Below are positions 8,457 to 16,045 of a stretch of DNA of 64,000 nucleotides, in pieces. Numbering within the stretch: the stretch's first letter is position 1; each line of letters starts with the position of its first letter. Location: contig NZ_FOZS01000002.1 of assembly GCF_900116205.1 (NCBI RefSeq), forward strand, positions 682,001 to 746,000. The letters run 5' to 3'. The DNA is from Halostagnicola kamekurae. Its GTDB lineage: Archaea > Halobacteriota > Halobacteria > Halobacteriales > Natrialbaceae. A program made the position numbers and the translations under genes. Below the pieces are notes generated by a model. The model saw only the letters and a program-made list of their open reading frames with translations, searched no databases and was not told the origin of the DNA.

Positions 8457-9878
8457 CTACAGCGCGAGCGCGTCGACGAGCACGGCGACGAGGACGGCTC
8501 CGAGGAAGGCGTTGGACGCGTGGAAGGATCGAAACGCGGCGGTCTCGCTCTGCTCGAAGTGGAGCCTGACCGCCGTCCAGAGGAAGATGCCGCCGAAGAC
8601 GGCGACCGTCGCCGCGTACAGCGCGCCGAGGTCGGTGATCCAGGCGAGCCCAATGGTTCCCAGCAGCGTCGCCGCGATGTAGTAGATGATGTGTTTCCGG
8701 GTCTCGGTCTCGCCGCGAACGACGGGCATCATCGGGAACCCGCCTCGAGCGTAGTCGTCGCGGTAGGCCAGCGCGAGGTTATAGAAGTGGGCGGGCGTCC
8801 AGAGGAAGATGACCCCCGCCAGCGCGAGCGCCGGCAGTTCGACCGCGTTGGTCACCGCAGCCCAGCCGATGAGGGCGGGCAACGCGCCAGCCAGGCCGCC
8901 GATGACGGTGTTCTGGACCGTGTTGGGCTTCAACAGCAGGGTGTAGACCACGCTGTAAAAGAGGATCGCGGCCAGCCCGAGCGCCGCGGCGAGCGCGTTG
9001 ATCGTCAGAAAGATGCCCACCGACGCAGCCGTCAAGAACGCGCCGAACGCCAGCGCTCGCCGGACAGGGATCAGATCGGTCGCGAGCGGACGGTCGGCCG
9101 TCCGGGACATCTTCTGGTCGATGTCGCGCTCTAACACGTGGTTGAACGTCCCCGACGCGCCGATCGAGAGCACGCCGCCACCGAGCGTGGCGACGATGGT
9201 TCCGACCTCGAGATCCCGGCCCGCCGCGAGCGCCATCCCCGCCGCCGCGACGAGACAGAGCAGCCACATCAGCCGCGGCTTCATCATCTTGAAGTACGCG
9301 AAGGCGGTCAAGCGGGCGCGCTCGAGTCGACCCGTCGGAAGTGTTCGCTCCGGTACTGCGGCGGGGTCGATTGGCTCGGGCTCCGGTGGCGACTCGATCG
9401 CGTCGTCGTCGCTGCCCGTCGTCCGCTCTAGGTCCCAGGCGAGTGCGAGAACGACGATCGAGAAGATGGCGATCCCGAGTCCGAGGTGGAGGCCAGGGAG
9501 AATCGCCGCGGAGCCGACGGTCGCCGTGACGGCACCGACGCCGATCTGAATCAGATAGAGCACGAACGAAACGACCAGCACCGCGGTGACCCGACGCGAG
9601 GCGTCGCCGGCGACGGCGGCTGCGACGGTGATCGCGGCCAGCGCGCCGACGACGGCCGCCGTGAGTCGGTGTCCCCAGACGATAGCCAGTTCCGTCTGGC
9701 TCACCGGATCGACGGGAGCGCTACAGAGCGGCCACGTCGAGCAGGTCGTCGCGGCGTTCGTAATCGAGGTCGTGGCACCGATGATCAAGAGCAGATAGAT
9801 CCCGAGGGCAGTCCCGGCTAGCAGTGCTGAGAATCGCCGCTGGGTCTCGATCGGCCAGGGATAGGAATCGGATGCCAC
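8457..9878 (-). CDS. ctaB: CtaA-like domain fused to heme o synthase (protoheme IX farnesyltransferase)
   Basis: 473-aa membrane protein. Residues 1-155 contain four hydrophobic segments with TCSTWPLC and GHR...HLGLG motifs like one half of heme A synthase (CtaA). Residues about 195-473 are a UbiA-type prenyltransferase of the CyoE/CtaB group, with the prenyl-diphosphate motif NHVLERDIDQKMSRT near residue 255 and YRDDYARGGFPM near 385, plus eight or nine membrane helices. It adds a farnesyl group to haem b for haem o/a in terminal oxidases. A TATA-like AT stretch lies about 30 bp upstream near 9910. The fusion is known in haloarchaea. Confidence 0.9.
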   Translation of the reverse strand: MASDSYPWPIETQRRFSALLAGTALGIYLLLIIGATTSITNAATTCSTWPLCSAPVDPVSQTELAIVWGHRLTAAVVGALAAITVAAAVAGDASRRVTAVLVVSFVLYLIQIGVGAVTATVGSAAILPGLHLGLGIAIFSIVVLALAWDLERTTGSDDDAIESPPEPEPIDPAAVPERTLPTGRLERARLTAFAYFKMMKPRLMWLLCLVAAAGMALAAGRDLEVGTIVATLGGGVLSIGASGTFNHVLERDIDQKMSRTADRPLATDLIPVRRALAFGAFLTAASVGIFLTINALAAALGLAAILFYSVVYTLLLKPNTVQNTVIGGLAGALPALIGWAAVTNAVELPALALAGVIFLWTPAHFYNLALAYRDDYARGGFPMMPVVRGETETRKHIIYYIAATLLGTIGLAWITDLGALYAATVAVFGGIFLWTAVRLHFEQSETAAFRSFHASNAFLGAVLVAVLVDALAL

Positions 9879-10040
9879 GGTGTCGTTACATCGAACTTCG
9901 CCTCTGTGTACTTATGCGTCCCGCTTTCTGCCATTCGAGCGTACCGTTGCCTCGATTCGAACGAACATGTTCACCCGGATCGTCGACGACACGAGGGCGT
10001 TCGATCAACGTGACTTCACCGACGGACACCATCGACAGAC

Positions 10041-10358
10041 TCACATCCCCATATCGGCCGCCGCGTCCGGAACCGGCAACTCGTGGGGCGAGACGCCGAG
10101 TAGCTCCCCCACGTGGTCCAGCGCCATCTCGAAGCCGTAGTAGCGCTCGAGTTCGTCCCCCGTCGCGGTGGGCCGAACCTTCAGCATGGCGTATCCCTCG
10201 CGGTTCTGTGCCACCGCAGCCGTGGCCCGACCGTCCGCAGCGGCGTCGGAACTGAACTCGAGGAGCCGCTCACTTTCGGTCTCGCGATAGGTCGCCGTAA
10301 TCCCATTGCTGGTCGCCGTTCGCTCGTCGCTAGTCGCCGTTCGTTCCTCGTCTGTCAT
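10041..10358 (-). CDS. Conserved haloarchaeal protein, unknown function
   Basis: 105-aa soluble acidic protein. After a low-complexity Thr/Ala/Ser-rich start containing a repeated DERTATS unit (residues 3-18), it has a compact alpha/beta-looking core ending ELLGVSPHELPVP. There are no cysteines, no membrane segment and no motif I recognise. It is convergent with the upstream ctaB region and divergent from the metalloprotease gene at 10493. Confidence 0.6.
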   Translation of the reverse strand: MTDEERTATSDERTATSNGITATYRETESERLLEFSSDAAADGRATAAVAQNREGYAMLKVRPTATGDELERYYGFEMALDHVGELLGVSPHELPVPDAAADMGM

Positions 10359-10492
10359 ACCCTCTCTCGAGCGTCGACGAACGGAAGAGTATCGGTTTCG
10401 ACGGCCGGTCCGAGTCGAACCAGTCGGGTGATTCCGCGCCGGATCGACATCGCTTTGTCACTTCACTGGAGAATGCCCCTCGTGAGTGTGCA

Positions 10493-11404
10493 GTGAGCGC
10501 CGAGGAGTCAGCCGGTTCCCTCCACACCCTCGAGACGTTCCGAGTGACGCGGACAGTCGCGGCTCAGTGGGTCGTCGTCTCGACGATCGGCTTCTTCGCG
10601 TTCGGCTACCTGTTCGCGGGCGTTCGCGCCTGGCTCCGAGGCCGTCCGCTCGAGCCGATCGTGCTCCCGATCTCCGCACACCCGACGACGCTCGAGTTCC
10701 TCGGCGGCTTCGGGCTGCTCGTCGCGCTCGTCATCGCGCTCCACGAAGCGATTCACGGGCTCGCGATGAGCGCCTTCGGGAGGGAGCCGACGTACGGGTT
10801 CGGGCTCTCTCACGTCATCGTTCCCTACGCCTACGCCGATTCCGACGGCGGCTACACGCGCGACCAGATGCTCGCCGTCTTGCTCGCTCCCGTCATCGGC
10901 ATCTCGGCACTCGGCGTGCTGGTGATGAGCGCGTATCCATCGCCCGTACTCGTCGTCGCTCTCGCCGCCAACGCCGCGGGTTCGATCGGCGACCTCTGGA
11001 TGGCCTCGATCCTCGTCCGTTTCCCGGAGGGCGTCCGCGTCGGTCCGCTGCCGGATCGAGCGCCGGACGGGCGGGGGATGGGGATCTACGGCTCGAGCGC
11101 GTCTCAGGGCCGGGTGACTGCGCGCTCGAGGCTCGCCTCGGCGTTTCTCGTCGGCGCGGTTGGGACCCTCGTCCTGCTCGTCGTCGGCATGGTCGGAACG
11201 GTCCTGCTCTCGCTGGCGCTCGGCACGGGGACGGTGGTCGTCGGCGATCCGGACGGTCGCTGGTTCCTGTTCGCCCACGAGATCAGCCGCGAAACCCGGC
11301 AGGTGAGACTTCGGATCGGCGTCGAGGTGATACTCGCGGCGATGAGCCTCGGCGGAGCTCTCTGGACGGTCACGGTCGGCGGTGTGGAACTGTTGCGATC
11401 GTAA
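10493..11404 (+). CDS. DUF3267-type integral membrane putative metalloprotease
   Basis: 303-aa membrane protein with about five to six hydrophobic segments. The second carries HEAIHG (residues about 83-88), an HExxH zinc-binding pattern inside a membrane helix, and a later NAAGSIGDLWM segment supplies a conserved Asp. This layout resembles site-2-protease-like DUF3267 proteins. The start is the GTG at 10493; no ATG is available before conserved-looking sequence. Substrate and regulation are unknown. Confidence 0.75.
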   Translation: MSAEESAGSLHTLETFRVTRTVAAQWVVVSTIGFFAFGYLFAGVRAWLRGRPLEPIVLPISAHPTTLEFLGGFGLLVALVIALHEAIHGLAMSAFGREPTYGFGLSHVIVPYAYADSDGGYTRDQMLAVLLAPVIGISALGVLVMSAYPSPVLVVALAANAAGSIGDLWMASILVRFPEGVRVGPLPDRAPDGRGMGIYGSSASQGRVTARSRLASAFLVGAVGTLVLLVVGMVGTVLLSLALGTGTVVVGDPDGRWFLFAHEISRETRQVRLRIGVEVILAAMSLGGALWTVTVGGVELLRS

Positions 11405-11516
11405 ATCACCGCGAGCTACCTCGACACCGTCCGAAAGCGCGAGGTTGGACCCGACTACGGCTGTCTTCGACGGGAGAAATCGTAACGTTAGAGCACCTTC
11501 GCTGCGGACGAGACCC

Positions 11517-11798
11517 ATGACGAAGTGGATCCGGAGCGGGCGGCGGCGGGATATCTGTTATCTGCTCGCGGCCGAGGGCGAGCGGCGCGGCCAGCAACTC
11601 AAATCCGACCTCGAGTCCCACTACGACGAGCGACTGGAGCCGTCGTCGTTCTACGGAACCCTGTCCGCGATGGTCGAGGCGGGGCTGGTCGAGACCAGAA
11701 CGGAGGGACTCGCCGACGTCTACTCGCTGACCGCGGTCGGCGAGGACCGCCTCGAGGAACACGTCCGGTGGGTCGAGTCGTGTCTCGAGACAGAATGA
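11517..11798 (+). CDS. PadR-family winged-helix transcriptional regulator
   Basis: 93-aa DNA-binding protein with the PadR pattern: a first helix RRDICYLLAAEG, then GQQLKSDLESHY, SSFYGTLSAMVEAGLVE (recognition helix) and a beta-wing DVYSLTAVGEDRL. It lacks a long C-terminal dimerisation helix, as is common in short haloarchaeal PadR proteins. The TGA stop lies inside the first unit of a 48-bp tandem repeat, so the repeat may have arisen from the end of this gene. Confidence 0.8.
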   Translation: MTKWIRSGRRRDICYLLAAEGERRGQQLKSDLESHYDERLEPSSFYGTLSAMVEAGLVETRTEGLADVYSLTAVGEDRLEEHVRWVESCLETE

Positions 11799-11900
11799 GG
11801 TGGGACCGAACGAGACGTGGTCCTGGCCCGTCTCGAACCCGAATGAGACGGGACTGTGCGAGACGAGGCCCCAGCGCGTCTCGAGGCTGGTGAGACGAGG
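11793..11900. repeat. Two-unit 48-bp imperfect tandem repeat rich in GAGACG
   Basis: Two units beginning GAATGAG start at 11793 and 11841 (period 48), each containing GGGAC, CGAGACG and CGTCTCGA in the same order. A partial third unit follows. The repeat fills most of the space between the PadR-like gene and the small zinc-ribbon gene. Each unit contains GAGACG and its complement CGTCTC, so each could fold into a hairpin. Confidence 0.65.
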
Positions 11901-11924
11901 GCGTCACTGACCGCTGATCGGGGG

Positions 11925-12074
11925 TCACTGAATCGTGTAGCGGACGATCTCCTCGCAGTCACACTCCGGGCAGTTCGCCGCGGTCGAACCGACCGTGGTG
12001 CCACAGCGTCGACACTCCTCGACGACCATCGCGCTCGAGCGGCGAAAGAGCACCGTTTTCAGAACGTCTCTCAC
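11925..12074 (-). CDS. Small two-CxxC zinc-ribbon protein
   Basis: A 49-aa reading frame starting with GTG at 12074. The protein begins VRDVLKTVLFRRSSAMVVEE and contains CRRCG and CPECDC, giving two CxxC knuckles 11 residues apart, and ends EEIVRYTIQ. The spacing and the hydrophobic ending are those of a zinc ribbon. Small zinc-finger proteins of this size are frequent and often functional in haloarchaea. The partner or role is unknown. Confidence 0.7.
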   Translation of the reverse strand: MRDVLKTVLFRRSSAMVVEECRRCGTTVGSTAANCPECDCEEIVRYTIQ

Positions 12075-12301
12075 GCCGTCTCACCGCGTCGGGTTGGTCC
12101 GCGCATACTCGAGCACATCGGCAGGACGGGGTTTGTTATTGTCACGCTACCGTGATAGTCACCGAATCAAAGGTATGATTTACCACATATTTTGCCGTCA
12201 CTGTGGCGGGTTCCCGTACCACGGTAAAACGCGATATTCGGCCGTTTGAACCGAGATTTACTACAGAATAGAATAATTTCGACCGGCCGGACCATCAGAG
12301 A

Positions 12302-12307
12302 TTTATA
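12302..12307 (+). promoter_or_regulatory. TATA box of the aldolase operon
   Basis: TTTATA is centred about 27 nt before the ATG at 12332, preceded by an AT-rich stretch that may hold the BRE. Spacing indicates a leaderless transcript. Upstream at 12137-12250 lie CTACCGTGATAG and CGTACCACGGTA segments that could be regulator sites, but no regulator can be named. Confidence 0.7.
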
Positions 12308-12331
12308 GCGGCCTGTTGGACCACCACGTAG

Positions 12332-13120
12332 ATGATACCGATCGACGATTCTCCGATCGTCCGCGACGGCAAATCACTCATTCTTGCGATGGACCACGGC
12401 CTAGAACACGGGCCGGTCGATTTTGAAGACGTGCCCGAGAAACTCGACCCGGCGACCGTCTTCGAGACGGCGACGCACGACGCCGTGACCGCGATGGCCG
12501 TCCAGAAGGGGATCGCGGAGGGATACTATCCGAGCTACGAGGACGACGTTAACCTCCTGTTGAAGCTAAACGGCACCTCGAACCTCTGGATGGGCGAACC
12601 CGACTCGCCGGTCAACTGCTCGGTCGAGTACGCCGCCGAGCTCGGTGCCGACGCGGTCGGATTCACCGTCTACAGCGGCTCGAACCACGAGGTGGAGATG
12701 TTCGAGGAGTTCCGAGACGCACAGGAGAACGCCCGTGACCACGACCTCCCAGTCGTCATGTGGTCGTATCCGCGCGGACAGGGCCTGAAAAACGACACCA
12801 AACCGAGCACCATCTCCTACGCGACTCGCATCGCCCTCGAGGTCGGCGCGGACATCGTGAAGGTGAAATACCCGGGTAGTCCCGACGCCATGCGACACGC
12901 CTGCAAAGCCGCAGGAGACATGAACGTCGTCATGAGCGGGGGCTCGAAGACGTCCGACTACGAGTTCCTCTCGACGGTCGAAGCGGCCGTCGACGCCGGC
13001 TGTACCGGGCTGGCGGTCGGGCGGAACGTCTGGCAGCGCGAGGACCCGACGAAACTGCTCGACGCCCTCGAGAAAGTCATCTACGACGAGGAGAGCGCGG
13101 AAGCCGCACTCGAGGAATGA
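12332..13120 (+). CDS. fba: Class I fructose-bisphosphate aldolase (archaeal type)
   Basis: 262-aa DeoC/FbaB-type TIM-barrel aldolase that joins dihydroxyacetone phosphate and glyceraldehyde 3-phosphate. MDHGLEHGP near residue 20 is the family start. The Schiff-base lysine lies in the DIVKVKYPG strand, and the phosphate site is formed by MSGGSKTSD and [10 protein letters not shown]. The sequence also resembles the related ADTH synthase, but pairing with FBPase by a 4-nt overlap argues for aldolase. It is the first gene of a two-gene gluconeogenesis operon. Confidence 0.9.
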   Translation: MIPIDDSPIVRDGKSLILAMDHGLEHGPVDFEDVPEKLDPATVFETATHDAVTAMAVQKGIAEGYYPSYEDDVNLLLKLNGTSNLWMGEPDSPVNCSVEYAAELGADAVGFTVYSGSNHEVEMFEEFRDAQENARDHDLPVVMWSYPRGQGLKNDTKPSTISYATRIALEVGADIVKVKYPGSPDAMRHACKAAGDMNVVMSGGSKTSDYEFLSTVEAAVDAGCTGLAVGRNVWQREDPTKLLDALEKVIYDEESAEAALEE

Positions 13121-14082
13121 CCGACCCGAACCCCGACGTCCGCGCCGGCACCGACTCGTCCGAATCCCGACGCGAGTCGGGCGGGGACGAACTCGAGGCG
13201 GCGGTCGACGCCGTCGTCTCGACGGTCGCACGAACCGCGGTCGACGTTCGACAGGGTCTCGTCGGCCGCCGCGGAAAAACCGCGAGTGAGAACCCGAGCG
13301 GGGAGAGCCAGGCCGAAGCCGACGTGTACGCGGACGAACTGCTCTGTGACCGACTCGGATCGCTCGCGGCCGTCGGCCAGTACGCGAGCGAAGAGCGAGC
13401 CAAGTGCATCGACTGCGGGCCGACGCCCGGATCCGATAGCGCGTCGGACGCCGACGACGGTCTCGAGCGGACGGTCTCGGTCGCCGTCGACCCGCTCGAC
13501 GGCTCGTCGAATCTGGCGTCGAACAACGCCATGGGGACCATCTTCGGGATCTACGACGCGACGCTTCCCGCCGCCGGACGCGACCTCATCGCTTCGGGGT
13601 ACGTTCTCTACGGCCCGATCACGACGATGGTCGTCGCCGACGACAGCGGCGTCACCGAGTACGAACTCACCGGCGGCGAACGGACGGTCATCCGCGACGA
13701 CGTCACGCTGCCCGAAGACCCCGTCGTCTACGGCTTCGGCGGGCGCGTCCCCGACTGGCCGGCGGACTTTCGCGAGTACGCGCGAGCGATCGAAGACGAA
13801 CTGAAACTCCGCTACGGCGGCGCGATGATCGCCGACGTCAACCAGGTGCTGACCTACGGGGGCGTGTTCGCGTACCCGGCCCTCGAGTCGCGCTCGGCGG
13901 GCAAACTCAGACTCCAGTTCGAGGGGATTCCGATCGGCTACATCCTCGAACGAGCGGGCGGGCGCTCCTCGGACGGCGACCGATCCCTGCTCGATGTTCG
14001 GCCGGAGTCGCTTCACGACCGAACGCCGGTCCACGTCGGCAACGCCGACCTGATCGGCCGTCTCGAGTCGACGCTCGAGTGA
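13117..14082 (+). CDS. fbp: Class I fructose-1,6-bisphosphatase
   Basis: 321-aa metal-dependent sugar phosphatase. The VDPLDGSSN motif near residue 128 holds the metal ligands, SEERAKCID gives the glutamate, and the C-terminal GGRSSDG region matches the FBPase/inositol-monophosphatase fold. Its start codon overlaps the aldolase stop by four bases (ATGA), showing translational coupling. The first 25 residues are low-complexity and acidic. It removes the 1-phosphate of fructose 1,6-bisphosphate in gluconeogenesis. Confidence 0.92.
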   Translation: MTDPNPDVRAGTDSSESRRESGGDELEAAVDAVVSTVARTAVDVRQGLVGRRGKTASENPSGESQAEADVYADELLCDRLGSLAAVGQYASEERAKCIDCGPTPGSDSASDADDGLERTVSVAVDPLDGSSNLASNNAMGTIFGIYDATLPAAGRDLIASGYVLYGPITTMVVADDSGVTEYELTGGERTVIRDDVTLPEDPVVYGFGGRVPDWPADFREYARAIEDELKLRYGGAMIADVNQVLTYGGVFAYPALESRSAGKLRLQFEGIPIGYILERAGGRSSDGDRSLLDVRPESLHDRTPVHVGNADLIGRLESTLE

Positions 14083-14102
14083 ACGCCGCTGTGTCCCGCC
14101 GC

Positions 14103-14306
14103 TTACGGGTCGTCCGACTCGAACCACGACGCGGTGATACTTACGTAGACTGCGACGCCACCCAATAACAGCGCGTAGAACGCCCAGATCGGCCACCCCG
14201 TCGAGAGAAACAAAAGCGTCAGGAAGAGCACCCAGAGACCGAGGACGACGGCGTCTCCGAGGAGGCGGATGCCGGCCCGCAGCGTTTCGGTGAGTGCGGT
14301 AGTCAT
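14103..14306 (-). CDS. Small membrane protein, unknown function
   Basis: 67-aa protein with two hydrophobic helices (LLGDAVVLGLWVLFLTLLFL and the segment from WAFYALLLGG to SITAS) separated by a short turn, and an acidic C-terminus. It lies directly downstream of the exported protease-like gene in the same orientation (28 bp apart) and may be co-transcribed with it. I do not recognise the family. Confidence 0.6.
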   Translation of the reverse strand: MTTALTETLRAGIRLLGDAVVLGLWVLFLTLLFLSTGWPIWAFYALLLGGVAVYVSITASWFESDDP

Positions 14307-14334
14307 CGTAGTCCTGTCAAGTAGCGATTTGCAC

Positions 14335-15528
14335 TCAGAAGTGATACCCCAGCGATTCGTTCACCCGATAGGCCGAGACACCCCAGACGTAACTCTGGCC
14401 CGGCCACCAGGTTCGAGCGTTGTTGAACCCCGCGACGAGGACGCTCTCTTCGGGATCTTCCGGGTCCGGGTGATAGCTAACGGAGCCGCTATCGCCGTCG
14501 ATCAGGTCCATCTCGCTGCCCCAGCGGATCTGTCCGTGGCGACAGAAGTTGTCGGTAAAGCAGGTCACGGCGTCGATACCCTGAATTTCGCCGGTCGTGT
14601 GGCCCGTCATCGCGCCGACCTTCTCGAGCGGTTCGCCGCGGGCGAGCAGGTCGGCGAGTCCCCAGCGGGTGTACTGGCCGGTGATAGTCGACGGCGGCGA
14701 CGTGTCGATTCGGTTGATCGGGTCGAGGCGACCGCTCGGTTCGACGGCGACGATGTCCGCGATCGGGTGGTCGAAGCGAACGGTTCCGAGGTCGAACGAC
14801 TCCTCCGTTTCCGTCGGCAGCGTGAGCGCTTCTCCCACGACGGTCGCTTCGTCGTCGAAGGCGTGCTCTGCGGTGACGAAAAACGACGATCCTGATTCGG
14901 GGTCGTACATCGCAGGTCCGAGCGTCGCCATGGTCGAGTCGGTTTCGCAGGTGACTCCGCCCGGCGCGGTCCCGTTCGCGGCGTCTCGAGCGAGACGGGG
15001 CTGTCGGATCGATCTGTCGGCGCCGTCTCTGAACTCCTCGAACGTCTCGAACTCCTCGTCCTCGAAGCGTTCGATCTCGAGTCCGAGGCTATCGGAGACG
15101 GTGCCGATCAGATCGCCGATAAACCCGGAGTCGCCGGTGACGCCGATGGTCACCGACGCGGTCCCGCTCCGGTAGTCGCCGGGAACGACCGCGCTCCCGA
15201 GATAGCCCATCACCCGCGACGACGCGAGTATCTCGTTGACCTCGAATGCCTTCTCGACGGCGGCGTACCACTCGGCCGGGACCGTTCGCGTCCGCTTCTC
15301 GAGCGAAAACGGGTCGTCGGTTCGGTCTCGAGCCAGCGCGGTGACGACCGGCACGTCGCCGTCGTCGGTCTCGAGAAAGTCGTCCACGCCGAGAAGCTGC
15401 GCCATGCCCACGGCGTACCCGGCGCTTGCGAGTGTGCGAACGAACTCTCGGCGGTCCATTCCGGCGTCCAATCGCTCGCGAATCGTCGACAGCCGGTGAA
15501 CGACGGTCTCAGTATCTTTTTCCGACAT
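14335..15528 (-). CDS. Trypsin-fold protein with an internal twin-arginine signal
   Basis: 397-aa protein with a plausible chymotrypsin-fold catalytic set: His in FFVTAEHAFDD, Asp in the later strands (FDHPIADIVAVEP) and Ser in DGDSGSVSY. A twin-arginine-like segment (MDRREFVRTLAS) starts at residue 24, after an unusual helical extension. Residues 90-190 may be a propeptide. The ATG at 15528 is used because longer frames are Arg-rich shadow. It may be an exported protease or an inactive relative; the substrate is unknown. Confidence 0.7.
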   Translation of the reverse strand: MSEKDTETVVHRLSTIRERLDAGMDRREFVRTLASAGYAVGMAQLLGVDDFLETDDGDVPVVTALARDRTDDPFSLEKRTRTVPAEWYAAVEKAFEVNEILASSRVMGYLGSAVVPGDYRSGTASVTIGVTGDSGFIGDLIGTVSDSLGLEIERFEDEEFETFEEFRDGADRSIRQPRLARDAANGTAPGGVTCETDSTMATLGPAMYDPESGSSFFVTAEHAFDDEATVVGEALTLPTETEESFDLGTVRFDHPIADIVAVEPSGRLDPINRIDTSPPSTITGQYTRWGLADLLARGEPLEKVGAMTGHTTGEIQGIDAVTCFTDNFCRHGQIRWGSEMDLIDGDSGSVSYHPDPEDPEESVLVAGFNNARTWWPGQSYVWGVSAYRVNESLGYHF

Positions 15529-16045
15529 GTAACCTAACGGACGCGATGTCGGCCGCTCACCCGGCGACAAGAGAGCGGCGGCGACGGTACGTGCGAACGA
15601 ACTACGAAAACGGGCATACACCTTCTGCCTGCAACTGCCGCTTCATACGACCAGCACACAGCCGACCCTCTCGGATACGGCTCGAGTCATACATAAAACA
15701 TGGATAGTTTAACGCGAAGAATAGTGTCGGGCGTCCCCGTAATGATACGTGTCCCTGCGTTGGTGACCGCGGGGACTGCCCTCCCGACGCTCCCGAACGC
15801 GATCTCCCCCCACTGTTCGGGCGTCTTCGAGACCGGACGAACTCGTACCTGCGTTCGGTCGGCCGACGACGTACTCGAGACGCGTGTCCTCGGCTGCCGT
15901 GTCGTGAAGCGGGAGACGAGCCGAAACGTATCGGGAATACAGGGAGTTAACGCTCGTCTCCCCTTTCACTCCGAGGATTTATTTCTTTAATTATTTAATC
16001 ATCAAAAGGGAAAACGGTTTCAAGATATCTGTCGCAGGCTTTGGC
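15529..16045. other. Intergenic region without a supported gene
   Basis: About 500 bp between divergent genes. Reading frames of 86-96 codons occur on both strands but lack protein-like composition. The right part (15976-16020) is AT-rich, with TTTAATTATTTAATC around 15987-16000, and may carry the promoter of the carboxylase gene with a leader of about 25 nt. A second AT-rich patch is at 15690-15725. I see no RNA gene or repeat. Confidence 0.5.

Noticed and set aside
12137-12250. Small ORF with CRHCGG in the leader of the aldolase operon
   Set aside because: Only one Cys pair, no start context and no likely function; the area is more likely regulatory.
15700-15990. 96-codon plus-strand open frame in the gap before the carboxylase
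   Set aside because: No family resemblance, mixed composition and no clear promoter spacing. I regard it as chance.
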